Shown: one piece after another, positions 17,893 through 26,255 of the stretch | Numbering within the stretch: the stretch's first letter is position 1 | Layout: each line of letters opens with the position of its first letter | Origin: an uncultured Pelagibacteraceae bacterium | GTDB lineage: Bacteria; Pseudomonadota; Alphaproteobacteria; Pelagibacterales; Pelagibacteraceae | DNA length: 34,739 bases | NCBI GenBank assembly: GCA_902547215.1 | Contig: CACCNI010000007.1 | Span: forward strand, 1-34,739 | Direction of reading: 5' to 3' | Position numbers and translations under genes: made by a program | The notes under the pieces: model-generated | The model's database searches: none | The model's input: the letters and a program-made list of their open reading frames with translations, nothing else | What the model was told of the DNA's origin: nothing

Positions 17893-18994
17893 TGTAAATC
17901 AAAAAGACCTCCAAGAGTCATTAAGTTTTTGCCAGAATGTAATTGAAAGAAGAAGCACACTGCCAATTTTATCTAATGTTCTTTTAGAAGCTAGTGGAAA
18001 AGAACTAATTATAACCGCAACAGATCTGGATATGATTTTTGTTCATCGAATTCAAAGTATTGAAATCGAAAAGGAAGGTAAAACAACTACTAATTCTCTC
18101 ATAATGTACGATATAGTCAGAAAGTTTAGCTCAGGAAAAAAAATTAACGTTGAGAGTTTATCAGAAAATAAGATGCAACTAGAGTCTGAAAAATCTAAAT
18201 TCAAATTAAATTGCATTGATCCTCAAGAATTTCCATTAATGGAAGAAGTTTTTGAGGCTGAAGAAATAAGTTTAGACTCGCAAAGTTTTTTAAAGCTATT
18301 AAATAAATGTAAGTTTTCAATTTCAAATGATGAAACTCGACATTATTTAAGTGGTATTTTTTTACATTTTACTAGTGGAGATGATAAAAACTTTTTGACT
18401 GCTGTTTCAACAGATTCCCACAGAATGTCTATATCGAAAATGAGACTTGAAAAACCTATCAACTTTGAACCAATAATATTACCAAAAAAAACAATTTATC
18501 AACTCTGTTCAATATTGGAAAATAATCAAGGAAAAATTAAAGTTTCAAATTCAAAAACAAAAATTAAAATTTCGATGGATAACAGTGTTTTAATTTCAAA
18601 AGTTATAGATGGAAAATTTCCTAATTATGCTCAAGTTGTTCCAAAAAATAATAAAAAAAAGATGGAAGCAGATCTAGAATTATTTAAAAGCAGTGTAGAC
18701 AGAGTTGCGTCTGTTTCTACAGACAAAAAGGATGGAGTAAAAATTAAATTATCAAAAGATAAATTAGATCTATCAGTAAATAATACTCACAGTGGCGATG
18801 GAAATGAAAGCGTTTCTGTAAAATTTGAACATGACTTGGATATAACTTTCAATTCTAAATACTTGATAGATGTTGCTAGTGAGTTAGAAGGTGAAAAAAT
18901 TGAAATTTTTTTTAATGATACTGCGTCGCCAGCATTAATAAAAGATCCAAGTGATTTTGATAGTATTTTTGTGATAATGCCTATGAAAGGTTAA
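17882..18994 (+). CDS. dnaN: DNA polymerase III beta subunit (sliding clamp)
   Basis: The beta clamp is a ring-shaped dimer that holds Pol III on DNA. The 370-aa length fits three clamp domains. The N-terminus (QNVIERRSTLPILSNVLLEA), the middle VSTDSHRMSIS, and the C-terminal IDVASELEGE...FIVMPMKG-like end are all typical. Its ATG lies inside the end of dnaA. In many bacteria recF follows; here the next gene is the convergent plsC, two bases away, so recF is not at this site. Confidence 0.97.
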   Translation: MKFSVNQKDLQESLSFCQNVIERRSTLPILSNVLLEASGKELIITATDLDMIFVHRIQSIEIEKEGKTTTNSLIMYDIVRKFSSGKKINVESLSENKMQLESEKSKFKLNCIDPQEFPLMEEVFEAEEISLDSQSFLKLLNKCKFSISNDETRHYLSGIFLHFTSGDDKNFLTAVSTDSHRMSISKMRLEKPINFEPIILPKKTIYQLCSILENNQGKIKVSNSKTKIKISMDNSVLISKVIDGKFPNYAQVVPKNNKKKMEADLELFKSSVDRVASVSTDKKDGVKIKLSKDKLDLSVNNTHSGDGNESVSVKFEHDLDITFNSKYLIDVASELEGEKIEIFFNDTASPALIKDPSDFDSIFVIMPMKG

Positions 18995-18996
18995 AT

Positions 18997-19698
18997 TTAA
19001 TTTATTAAATCTAATTCTTTATAAATTGAATTTTCAACTTCCATTGAGAAATTTTCAACATCTTTACCGGGCTCAAAGGATTTTAGTATAGAGACTGTTA
19101 TATTTTGTTTACTTTTTAAAAAAGAGGACTTTGGCCATGTTTTTCCTGAATTAATCGCAATTGGAAGGCAATTTATTTGAAAGTCATTGTAAATTCTTGC
19201 AAATCCCTTTTTAAACTTTGACCTGTCTTTATAATCTTTCCTTGTACCTTGCGGAAAAATTATAAGTGTGTTCCTTTTGTCATTTAAAACTTTTTCAACT
19301 AATCCTGTGAAACCTAGATTTTCCTTAGAGATTTTATCCCTATCAATAGATACGCATCCCATCTTTTTAAGATAAGAACCAAACAAAGGAATTTTCATCA
19401 GTTCTTTTTTAAGAATAAAAACCGATGATCTAAAAATTGTTTGTAAATAGAATGTTTCAAACATGGACTGATGCGAACAAACAACGAAGTATCTTTTATC
19501 TTTAGGAATATTTTCCAAACCTTTAACCATGATGCTTACATTCAAAAAAAGTTTAAGACAAATTCCAGTCCAAATACCCATTAAACGACCTCCGAATTGT
19601 ACACCTTTTTTTGGAAAGAAAAGTGTCGGAATAAATAAAACTGAAATTGAAATTATCCCTAGATAAAAAAAAAGGAAAAATATTATGTTTCTTATCAT
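18997..19698 (-). CDS. plsC: 1-acyl-sn-glycerol-3-phosphate acyltransferase
   Basis: PlsC adds the second acyl chain to lysophosphatidic acid, giving phosphatidic acid for phospholipid synthesis. The 233 aa start with a hydrophobic membrane segment (about 4-28). The acyltransferase motif I is C-S-H76-Q-S-M-F-E81, an HX4E instead of the usual HX4D. Motif III is FPQGTR (148-153) in place of FPEGTR. Motif GCVSIDRD and the proline-rich LPIAINSG are present, so the fold seems complete. It directly follows lysA with no gap and is last in the argH-lptM-lysA-plsC run. An ornithine-lipid or related acyltransferase is an alternative. Confidence 0.85.
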   Translation of the reverse strand: MIRNIIFFLFFYLGIISISVLFIPTLFFPKKGVQFGGRLMGIWTGICLKLFLNVSIMVKGLENIPKDKRYFVVCSHQSMFETFYLQTIFRSSVFILKKELMKIPLFGSYLKKMGCVSIDRDKISKENLGFTGLVEKVLNDKRNTLIIFPQGTRKDYKDRSKFKKGFARIYNDFQINCLPIAINSGKTWPKSSFLKSKQNITVSILKSFEPGKDVENFSMEVENSIYKELDLIN

Positions 19699-20913
19699 TT
19701 AAATAAGATCTTTAATGGACTGCCTTTTACTAATGATTTGAGTTTTTGATTTATCAACTAAAACTTCTTTTGGCATTGGTCGTACATTGTAATTTGATGA
19801 CAATACATAACCATATGCTCCTACATCTTTTAGAATAACAATCTCCCCCTCATTTAACTTCTGAAATTTTTTCATTTTCAAAAACCTATCTGAAGTTTCA
19901 CAAATTGGACCAACAAAATCATATTCTTTTTTACTTTTTTTACTTGATTTAATTGCAGGAATAATCATGTGTTTTGCATTGTATAAAGCTGGCCTAATTA
20001 GATCGTTCATGCCAGCATCTAAAATAATAAAATCTTTGGTTGGACTTTCTTTTATGTAGATAATCTTAGAAACAAGTACAGCAGTATCTCCTATTATAGA
20101 TCTTCCTGGTTCAAGAATAATTCTACATTCATTCCTTTTTGAAAATTTATGAATTTCCAAAGCAAGCTTTTTAAAATCAAAAGTTTTTTTGTTTGAATTA
20201 TAGTCAATACCCATCCCACCACCAAAATCTACGTATTCAAAATTTACTGAAACTTTTTCTAGAAAATTATTTACAACGCGTATCATTTTTTGATATGGTA
20301 CATTACTTAAAATTTGGCTACCAATGTGAACACTTAGACATTTAAATCTAATTGAATTTGAATTTTTATATTTATCGATAATTTTGATTGCATCTTTAAA
20401 AGTTAATCCAAATTTATCTTGCATTCTGCCAGTTGAAATTTTTCCTATAGTTTGAGCATTAACATTTGGGTTTAATCTTATACCTACATTGACTACAATT
20501 TTTTTATTTTTAGATAAATTGATAATATTTTTTAGTTCACTCTCAGACTCAACGTTAATCAATAAAATTTTCTTTTTAATCGCAAAATTAAGTTCACTTG
20601 AAGTTTTTCCAACTCCTGAAAACACAATTTTATTTGGTTTAAAACCTACTTTTAAAACTTTTTGGAGCTCACCTATTGAGACAACATCAGCACCCAATCC
20701 GTTGTCTTTTATTATCTTTAATAATTTTGAATTCGAATTAGATTTTACAGAAAAGCATATTAATGGTTTTGTTTTTTCAAAGTTTTTATTAAAGTTTTTT
20801 ATATTTTGATTTAGCCTTGATTTTGAATAACAATAAAAAGGAGTCTGAAATAATCGAGTTAATTTCCCTATAGAAATATTCTCAACATAAAATTTACTAT
20901 TTTTATAATTCAT
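19699..20913 (-). CDS. lysA: Diaminopimelate decarboxylase
   Basis: LysA removes CO2 from meso-diaminopimelate to form L-lysine, using PLP. The 404-aa alanine-racemase-fold enzyme has K57 in CFSVKSNS as the PLP lysine. HIGSQI gives the phosphate/ring contact, and FGGGMGIDY and LEPGRSI the glycine-rich PLP loops. C and E in VGPICETSDRF (about 334-344) provide the active-site residues from the partner subunit. It has the normal length. Its ATG overlaps the stop of the small lipoprotein gene as TAATG, so translation is coupled. Confidence 0.96.
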   Translation of the reverse strand: MNYKNSKFYVENISIGKLTRLFQTPFYCYSKSRLNQNIKNFNKNFEKTKPLICFSVKSNSNSKLLKIIKDNGLGADVVSIGELQKVLKVGFKPNKIVFSGVGKTSSELNFAIKKKILLINVESESELKNIINLSKNKKIVVNVGIRLNPNVNAQTIGKISTGRMQDKFGLTFKDAIKIIDKYKNSNSIRFKCLSVHIGSQILSNVPYQKMIRVVNNFLEKVSVNFEYVDFGGGMGIDYNSNKKTFDFKKLALEIHKFSKRNECRIILEPGRSIIGDTAVLVSKIIYIKESPTKDFIILDAGMNDLIRPALYNAKHMIIPAIKSSKKSKKEYDFVGPICETSDRFLKMKKFQKLNEGEIVILKDVGAYGYVLSSNYNVRPMPKEVLVDKSKTQIISKRQSIKDLI

Positions 20914-21029
20914 TACGATGTTTGAATTAAACTATTTGTTTCAATTGAACCTTTGTATTCAGGATCTGCTTTTTTTCCACAGGAAATTAATAAAAAACTT
21001 AAAACAACAATAATAAAAATTTTTTTCAT
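20913..21029 (-). CDS. lptM: LptM-like small lipoprotein (38 aa)
   Basis: This short gene lies between argH and lysA. The 38-aa product is MKKIFIIVVLSFLLIS with lipobox LLISC (Cys17), followed by GKKADPEYKG and a short hydrophilic tail. LptM (YifL) proteins have just this form: a lipid-anchored Cys followed by G-x-K and a Pro-containing stretch. They are known to sit next to lysA or dapF and to help assemble the LptD/E outer-membrane LPS translocon. The Shine-Dalgarno AAAGGAG is strong. Its start overlaps argH as ATGA and its stop overlaps lysA as TAATG. The symbol is assigned by context and form. Confidence 0.75.
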   Translation of the reverse strand: MKKIFIIVVLSFLLISCGKKADPEYKGSIETNSLIQTS

Positions 21030-22420
21030 TTTATCTCCTTTTTATGTTTTCTTATCATTTTCTTTATGTTTTCAAAAGAAGTTCCACCATATGATTTTTT
21101 TGAATTTACAGAGTTTCTTAAATCTAGATTCTTCATCACATCAGGACTTATTTTTGGAACAATCTTCTTTAAATCTTCATGTCCAATTTCATTTAAACCC
21201 AAATTTTTCTTTTCAGCAAAATTCACAACTTTTGCCGTTAACAAATAAGCCTCCCTAAAAGAAAAGTTCATATTTTTAACTAATGCATCAGCAAAATCAG
21301 TTGCCGTTGTAAATCCTACCTTAGCAGCATCTAACATCACTTTTTTGTTAACAATTATTCCATTTATAACTTCATCAAAAATTATTAAACAGTTTTTCAA
21401 ATTATCAAAAGATCTGAAGACTAGATCTTTATCATCTTGTAAGTCTTTAAAATAAGATATTGGTAAACCTTTAACAATTGTTAACATCGAAAATAGATTT
21501 CCAAATATTGATCCAGTTTTCCCCCTTAAAAACTCTAAAGAATCAGGATTCTTTTTTTGAGGCATTATCGATGAGCCTGTTACAATATTATCTTTTAAGC
21601 TAATGAATTTAAATTGATCTGAATTCCAAATAATTAACTCTTCTGCAATTCTTGATATATGCATTGAGCATACAGATGAACTGTACAAAAAATCTAAAAC
21701 AAAATCTCTGTCAGATACTGTATCTAAAGAGTTATTTGTTGGTTCCTCAAATTTTAGTTTTTTAGTGGTATACCATCTATCAATATTAAAAGATGTTCCA
21801 GAAAAAGCACCAGCTCCCAAAGGATTTTGGTTCAAACTTTTCATATTAGAAGAAAATCTAAGTCTATCTCTTTTGAACATTTCAACATTTGATAAAAAAT
21901 AATGTGCTAAGGAAATCGGTTGAGCATTTTTAAGATGAGTAAAACCTGGCATGATAGAAAATATATTTTTCTCTGAAATTTTGATCAAAGATTTTATTAG
22001 CTTTAATAATAAACTATCAATTTCTATTGTGGATTTTTTTAACCATAGTTTTAAATCTGTAACTACTTGGTCATTTCTAGACCTTGCTGAATGTAAATAA
22101 CCAGCATCATTACCAATTAGTTCAAAAAGTCTATTCTCTATATTCATATGAATGTCTTCTAAATTTTCATCAAACTTAAAGTTTTTTTTCTCAATTTCAT
22201 TTTGAATTCTTTTCAACCCCCATAAAATTTTATCCTTAATCTTAATAGTTATAATCTTTTGCTTGTATAACATTTCTGCGTGTGAGACAGATGCTAATAT
22301 ATCTTCTTTATACAGCCTTTTATCTACTTCAATAGAGGATCCAACTTTTTTTAAAATGTTTGAAATTTTTTTTTTAATTCTTGTGTTCCAAACTGTATTA
22401 TTGTTTTTATTTTGACTCAT
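21026..22420 (-). CDS. argH: Argininosuccinate lyase
   Basis: ArgH splits argininosuccinate into arginine and fumarate, the last step of arginine synthesis. The 464-aa protein has the fumarase/aspartase signature GSSIMPQKKNPD (about 280-292), plus HSARSRNDQVVTD and GFTHLKNAQPISLAHY, which are typical active-site segments. It is full length. The usual alphaproteobacterial order tlpA / argH-lipoprotein-lysA is preserved. Only 23 bp separate it from the divergent tlpA-like gene, so both promoters share that space or reach into the genes. Confidence 0.97.
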   Translation of the reverse strand: MSQNKNNNTVWNTRIKKKISNILKKVGSSIEVDKRLYKEDILASVSHAEMLYKQKIITIKIKDKILWGLKRIQNEIEKKNFKFDENLEDIHMNIENRLFELIGNDAGYLHSARSRNDQVVTDLKLWLKKSTIEIDSLLLKLIKSLIKISEKNIFSIMPGFTHLKNAQPISLAHYFLSNVEMFKRDRLRFSSNMKSLNQNPLGAGAFSGTSFNIDRWYTTKKLKFEEPTNNSLDTVSDRDFVLDFLYSSSVCSMHISRIAEELIIWNSDQFKFISLKDNIVTGSSIMPQKKNPDSLEFLRGKTGSIFGNLFSMLTIVKGLPISYFKDLQDDKDLVFRSFDNLKNCLIIFDEVINGIIVNKKVMLDAAKVGFTTATDFADALVKNMNFSFREAYLLTAKVVNFAEKKNLGLNEIGHEDLKKIVPKISPDVMKNLDLRNSVNSKKSYGGTSFENIKKMIRKHKKEIK

Positions 22421-22443
22421 GATATGTAACTATACTACTTTAT

Positions 22444-22974
22444 ATGAAATTATTAACTTTAAAGTTCTTTGTTCTATTAGTGGTATTATTTATCCCAAAT
22501 TCAATTAATTCAAAAGAATTAAATGGTTTAAAAAATTTAGTTATTTATGAGGATCAAAAAAAAATTAGTGAAATATCATTTAAAAATGAAAAAGATAAGG
22601 ATGTTTCATTGTCTGAGTATGAAAACAAATTACTAATTCTAAATTTTTGGGCTACGTGGTGTGAACCATGCAAAGAAGAAATGCCATCTCTACAAAATCT
22701 TCAAAACAATTCAAAATTTAAAAATCTTAAAATTTTACCAATTAATATTGGTCAAGAGGACAAAAATTCGATCAAAAAGTTTTTTTCAGATGTAAATATT
22801 AATACTTTTGAAATATTTTATGACTCAGATGTAAAACTAGCTAAGAAATTTTCTTTAAGAGGTATTCCAACGTCAATTTTGATCAATAAAGATGGTTATG
22901 AATTTGCAAAAGTTATTGGTTCTATAAATTTTGAAGATCCTAAATTTGTGAACTGGCTTTTAAATTATGATTAA
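22444..22974 (+). CDS. tlpA: TlpA-like periplasmic thiol-disulfide oxidoreductase
   Basis: This 176-aa exported thioredoxin-like protein has an N-terminal signal/anchor (about 1-22), then the thioredoxin fold with redox motif WATWCEPCKEEMP (C73, C76) and the cis-proline segment RGIPTSILIN. TlpA proteins reduce copper-binding sites for cytochrome oxidase assembly or cytochrome c maturation. The divergent argH is the normal neighbour of tlpA in alphaproteobacteria. The gene symbol is assigned from family and context; other TlpA/ResA-family roles are possible. It overlaps the convergent HIG1 gene by four bases. Confidence 0.88.
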   Translation: MKLLTLKFFVLLVVLFIPNSINSKELNGLKNLVIYEDQKKISEISFKNEKDKDVSLSEYENKLLILNFWATWCEPCKEEMPSLQNLQNNSKFKNLKILPINIGQEDKNSIKKFFSDVNINTFEIFYDSDVKLAKKFSLRGIPTSILINKDGYEFAKVIGSINFEDPKFVNWLLNYD

Positions 22975-23174
22975 TCTTTAAAAAAATACGCTAAACAAAC
23001 CAGGACTATTATGGCCACAAACTGCAACAGTACCCTAAGCTGCATAAGTTTATTGGAATATTTCTTGCTAGTGTCTCCACCTTTAAATAAGGTACCGATA
23101 CCTAATATTAATACAACAGCCACAGATACTAAAAGAATTACTGCACTTACTTTGACAAATATTTCTGAAATCAT
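22971..23174 (-). CDS. HIG1-domain twin-transmembrane protein
   Basis: This 67-aa protein has two hydrophobic helices (about 8-28 and 46-64). The loop ends in SNKLMQLRVLLQ, which fits the R-x3-Q end of the HIG1 motif. Alphaproteobacterial HIG1 proteins resemble mitochondrial Rcf1/HIGD1, which associate with cytochrome c oxidase. Having it next to a TlpA-like protein, which often serves oxidase assembly, suggests a respiratory role, but that is inference. It is divergent from the esterase gene. Confidence 0.8.
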   Translation of the reverse strand: MISEIFVKVSAVILLVSVAVVLILGIGTLFKGGDTSKKYSNKLMQLRVLLQFVAIIVLVCLAYFFKD

Positions 23175-23225
23175 AAATGATATGTATTACATATTTGAAG
23201 AAAAAAAATTAAAATTTTTTATTAA

Positions 23226-23885
23226 ATGACGTTTTGTCTAGATGCTAAAATAATTAAGCCAGTGGGCGAAAACATCAATAATGCAGTAATTTTATTACAT
23301 GGTTATGGTGGGGATGGCAATGATATAGCTGCACTCTCAATTAATTGGAAGAGATTTCTGCCAAATACACTTTTTATTTGTCCAAATGGACCTGAAAAAT
23401 GTTCTATTAACCCTACGGGTTATCAGTGGTTTGATTTAAATACTGAAGATGAAAAATATATTACTGAAAAAGCTTTAGAAAGTGAAAAAATATTAAAAAA
23501 ATTCATAGAAGAAATAAAAACAAAATTTAATTTACACAACTCAAACATTTGTTTATCAGGTTTTAGCCAAGGATGCATGATGTCAATTAACGTTGGATTG
23601 TCTGAGAAGGAAAAATTTGCAGGGGTTATAGGATTTTCGGGAAAAATAATTAATAGAAGTGATTTAAATAATAGAATTTTATCGAAGCCTTCTACATTAT
23701 TAATTCATGGAGATCAAGATGAAATTGTGCCACCTGTGAATTTATTAGAGGCGAAAGATTTTTTTGAGAGAAATAAAATTGATATAACAACGAAAATGTT
23801 AAAGGGATGTGGTCACAACATACCTATAGAAGCGTCTAGTTTGGGCCTAACTTTTTTAAAAAAAATATTTAATATAAATTCTTAG
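23226..23885 (+). CDS. Phospholipase/carboxylesterase family hydrolase
   Basis: This 219-aa alpha/beta hydrolase of the acyl-protein thioesterase-like group (Abhydrolase_2) has a complete catalytic triad: S114 in GFSQG, an Asp in HGDQDEIVP (D165 the likely triad member), and H197 in GCGHNIP. The oxyanion segment is LLHGYGGDGND. No signal peptide is present, so it should act in the cytoplasm on a short- or medium-chain ester. The true substrate cannot be told. It is divergent from the HIG1 gene, with 51 bp between them. Confidence 0.88.
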   Translation: MTFCLDAKIIKPVGENINNAVILLHGYGGDGNDIAALSINWKRFLPNTLFICPNGPEKCSINPTGYQWFDLNTEDEKYITEKALESEKILKKFIEEIKTKFNLHNSNICLSGFSQGCMMSINVGLSEKEKFAGVIGFSGKIINRSDLNNRILSKPSTLLIHGDQDEIVPPVNLLEAKDFFERNKIDITTKMLKGCGHNIPIEASSLGLTFLKKIFNINS

Positions 23886-23941
23886 TTTAATTAATTGACC
23901 CATTGAATTAAAATATTTTTTAGGTTAACTTAATAAAAATT

Positions 23942-24508
23942 ATGATGATAAATAGTGAAAATATGTCTTTAGAAAAGTGTCCTGCACTTGTGTTAAATGC
24001 AGACTACAGACCATTAAGCTACTACCCATTGTCATTATGGAGTTGGCAAGATTCCATTAAATCAGTTTTTTTAAATAGAGTATCTATAGTAAGCTACTAT
24101 GATAGAGTAATTAGAAGTCCTTCATTTAGCATGAAACTCCCAAGTGTAATCGCATTGAAAAGTTACATTAAACCAATGTCAAATCCAAATTTTACAAGAT
24201 TTAATGTTTTTTTAAGAGACAAATTTTCTTGTCAATATTGCGGAAGTAACAAAGAATTAACTTTTGATCATTTATTGCCTAGATCAAAAGGAGGAAAGAC
24301 TAATTGGGATAACGTAGTTACCGCTTGTTCATCGTGTAATGTAAAAAAAGGTGGAAGACTTCTTTCGAAATCAGGTATGACTTTAAACAAAATGCCTTAT
24401 CAACCATCAACTGAAGATCTACACAGAAATGGAAAGAATTTTCCTCCAAATTTCCTACATAAAAGTTGGATGGATTATCTATATTGGGACGTTGAATTAG
24501 AGCCTTAA
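23942..24508 (+). CDS. HNH endonuclease family protein
   Basis: This 188-aa protein has a C-terminal HNH nuclease domain with a zinc knuckle: C97/C100 (FSCQYCG) and C129/C132 (CSSC). The catalytic D109-H110 is in FDHLLPRSKGG, with N121/N124 in TNWDNVV. The N-terminal 85 residues (LNADYRPLSYYPLSLWSW) match a conserved bacterial protein type that is widespread in proteobacterial cores and is not restriction-linked. The role is unknown, possibly in DNA repair. Two start codons are adjacent (MM). It ends one base from the convergent coq7. Confidence 0.88.
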   Translation: MMINSENMSLEKCPALVLNADYRPLSYYPLSLWSWQDSIKSVFLNRVSIVSYYDRVIRSPSFSMKLPSVIALKSYIKPMSNPNFTRFNVFLRDKFSCQYCGSNKELTFDHLLPRSKGGKTNWDNVVTACSSCNVKKGGRLLSKSGMTLNKMPYQPSTEDLHRNGKNFPPNFLHKSWMDYLYWDVELEP

Positions 24509-24509
24509 A

Positions 24510-25043
24510 CTAGATTTTCTCAGAAATATTGATTGCTATTCTTGATCCAGTTTTTATTACTTTGTCCATAACAGAGTATAAACCTTTTTTCGTTGCTCCT
24601 TCTTCGTATGCGATGTCTTTATGATCAATTTCATCCTGTCTGAATTTTTTAATTTTTTCTCTTAATTTCTTTTCATCATCTTTTATCTGGTTAATTTGGT
24701 TTAGGTAATGTTCATCAATTACTTCCTCTACAGACGCAGTGCAAAGCATGGCAGCCTTTTTTCCTAATATTGTACTTCCAAACCCAAGACCTAATCCTAA
24801 AAGGTCCCATAAAGGTAAAAATTTAGTTGGACTTATATTCCTTTTTTTAATCTCATTTTCAAAAAATGAACAGTGCTCATCTTCGTGTTTTTTCATGTCT
24901 TCAATCTTTTTTTTTAAAGTCTCATCTTTAATAATTGTATTTAATGCTAATAGCTGACCTTCGTAAATTTTGATCGCTCCTCTTTCCCCAGCGTGATCAA
25001 CTCTGATAAATTCTTCTAATTTTTGTTTATTAGTTTTTTGCAT
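24510..25043 (-). CDS. coq7: Demethoxyubiquinone hydroxylase (di-iron)
   Basis: Coq7 adds the hydroxyl group at C6 in the late part of ubiquinone synthesis, using a di-iron centre. The 177-aa protein is two four-helix repeats. Its iron ligands are E20 in RVDHAGERGAI, E54/H57 in KHEDEHCSFF, the E in SVEEVIDEHYLNQ, and the E-x2-H of DEIDHKDIAYE. It lacks a mitochondrial-type leader, as expected. It overlaps the dsbB end by 14 bp and closes the VTT-dsbB-coq7 run. DsbB itself uses ubiquinone. Confidence 0.95.
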   Translation of the reverse strand: MQKTNKQKLEEFIRVDHAGERGAIKIYEGQLLALNTIIKDETLKKKIEDMKKHEDEHCSFFENEIKKRNISPTKFLPLWDLLGLGLGFGSTILGKKAAMLCTASVEEVIDEHYLNQINQIKDDEKKLREKIKKFRQDEIDHKDIAYEEGATKKGLYSVMDKVIKTGSRIAINISEKI

Positions 25044-25506
25044 AGGAATACAAATAATAAGAAACTGAGGAAATTACAAATGATAATACAAAATTTATAG
25101 TCGCAAGTGATACTCCAAATATAGCAAAATTTACGTTTCTACAGTCAGGATTTATCACATATAAACTCTCAAGCAATTTACCTTCTTCCAAAATACTTAA
25201 ATTATCGTCTGAGCAATTAAAAATTGACTGGTATAATTCTTGTTCAATACCAACATGGTATCCAGATAATGTCATGCTTATTAAAAAGGTTAAAAATACA
25301 TAGATGCACATTTTTGTATTTGAAGGTTTAAAAAAACCAAAAAGTCCAATTATCAAACCTAGAACATAAGGCACTCTTTGATACTTGCACAAAATACATG
25401 GTTTATATCCCAAAAAATATTCTACAAAAAATGCGTAAAATATCGAAGTCACACACAACAATATAATAAACAAATAAAATATCTTAAATTTTTTTTCTAA
25501 GACCAT
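25030..25506 (-). CDS. dsbB: DsbB-family quinone-linked disulfide bond protein
   Basis: DsbB re-oxidises DsbA and passes electrons to ubiquinone. The 158-aa protein has four membrane segments (about 8-30, 43-60, 66-85, 127-150) and both cysteine pairs: C37/C40 in PCILCKYQR and C98/C122 in the second periplasmic loop. The R and P after the first CxxC are the expected quinone-site context. It follows the VTT protein with no gap. Symbol assigned by family; the alphaproteobacterial form can be diverged from E. coli DsbB. Confidence 0.9.
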   Translation of the reverse strand: MVLEKKFKIFYLFIILLCVTSIFYAFFVEYFLGYKPCILCKYQRVPYVLGLIIGLFGFFKPSNTKMCIYVFLTFLISMTLSGYHVGIEQELYQSIFNCSDDNLSILEEGKLLESLYVINPDCRNVNFAIFGVSLATINFVLSFVISSVSYYLYSYAKN

Positions 25507-26115
25507 CTAGGATGTAAATTTAATTAAGAAATTATATACAAAGTAAGCAATTATTACTAAAATAACAGATATTGTTATTGAAACTGTAACTAGCTTTTTT
25601 TCAATTATTTTCTTCATAGCAGGTCCAAAATTTCCAATTAAAAATGCTATTAAAAAAAATCTAGAACCTCTTGTTAATAAAGATACAATAACAAAATAGA
25701 AAAAATTGAAGTGCACAAACCCACTTGTAATAGTTAGTAATTTAAATGGCACAGGCGTGAAACCAGCAATAGCTAACAAAGTTACCCAAGCTATAACACC
25801 ACCCTCTGAGGACATTTTCTCTTTTAAAAAGTTAGCATTATCAACACCGTATAATTCAAATATTTTTACACCAATCTCATTAAAAAATACAAAACCAATA
25901 AAATATCCAAGACATGCTCCCAAAACAGATCCAATGGTAGCAATTAGTGCAATTCTAATCCACTGAGCTCTCTTAGCAATAGTCATTGGTATAATAAAAA
26001 CATCAGGCGGTATTGGAAATATAAAACTTTCTATGAATGAGATAAAACCTAGAAAAAATTTTGATCTTTTATGACCTGCTAATTCAATTGATTTTCTATA
26101 TATTTCTTTAAACAT
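25507..26115 (-). CDS. VTT/DedA-like (YqaA-type) membrane protein
   Basis: This 202-aa multi-pass membrane protein has the VTT (SNARE-associated/DedA) pattern. It starts KRSKFFLGFISFIESFIFPIPPDV, with the conserved E...F-P-x-P element. A glycine-rich reentrant segment (IGSVLGACLGYFIGF) follows, then TPVPFKLLTITSGF and SRFFLIAFLIGNFG with the conserved Arg. DedA-type proteins flip lipids in the inner membrane or act in envelope stress; the substrate here is unknown. It is the first gene of the VTT-dsbB-coq7 run. Confidence 0.82.
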   Translation of the reverse strand: MFKEIYRKSIELAGHKRSKFFLGFISFIESFIFPIPPDVFIIPMTIAKRAQWIRIALIATIGSVLGACLGYFIGFVFFNEIGVKIFELYGVDNANFLKEKMSSEGGVIAWVTLLAIAGFTPVPFKLLTITSGFVHFNFFYFVIVSLLTRGSRFFLIAFLIGNFGPAMKKIIEKKLVTVSITISVILVIIAYFVYNFLIKFTS

Positions 26116-26164
26116 ACTAAATTTGTTTTTATACTATAATTATAAAAATAAAATTATTAATATT

Positions 26165-26251
26165 GGGCGAATGGCGGAACTGGTAGACGCGTTGGACTCA
26201 AAATCCAATAGTAGCAATACTGTGAGAGTTCGATTCTCTCTTTGCCCACCA
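26165..26251 (+). tRNA. tRNA-Leu (CAA)
   Basis: An 87-nt class II tRNA. Acceptor GGGCGAA pairs with TTTGCCC (one G-T pair). The anticodon stem TTGGA/TCCAA holds the loop CTCAAAA, with anticodon CAA at 26199-26201. A long variable arm with an AGTA/TACT stem, as in Leu tRNAs, and T-arm GAGAG-TTCGATT-CTCTC follow. Discriminator A and encoded CCA end at 26251. The anticodon loop and long variable arm identify Leu; the gene lies 4 bp before the acyl-CoA ligase ATG. Confidence 0.95.
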
Positions 26252-26255
26252 TTTT

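Noticed and set aside
20953..21258. 101-aa plus-strand ORF across argH and the lipoprotein
   Set aside because: Both genes on the minus strand have strong motifs and Shine-Dalgarno; the plus frame is low-complexity.
26135..26140. TATAAT before tRNA-Leu
   Set aside because: A perfect -10 but no -35 at suitable spacing; perfect matches are common in such AT-rich DNA.
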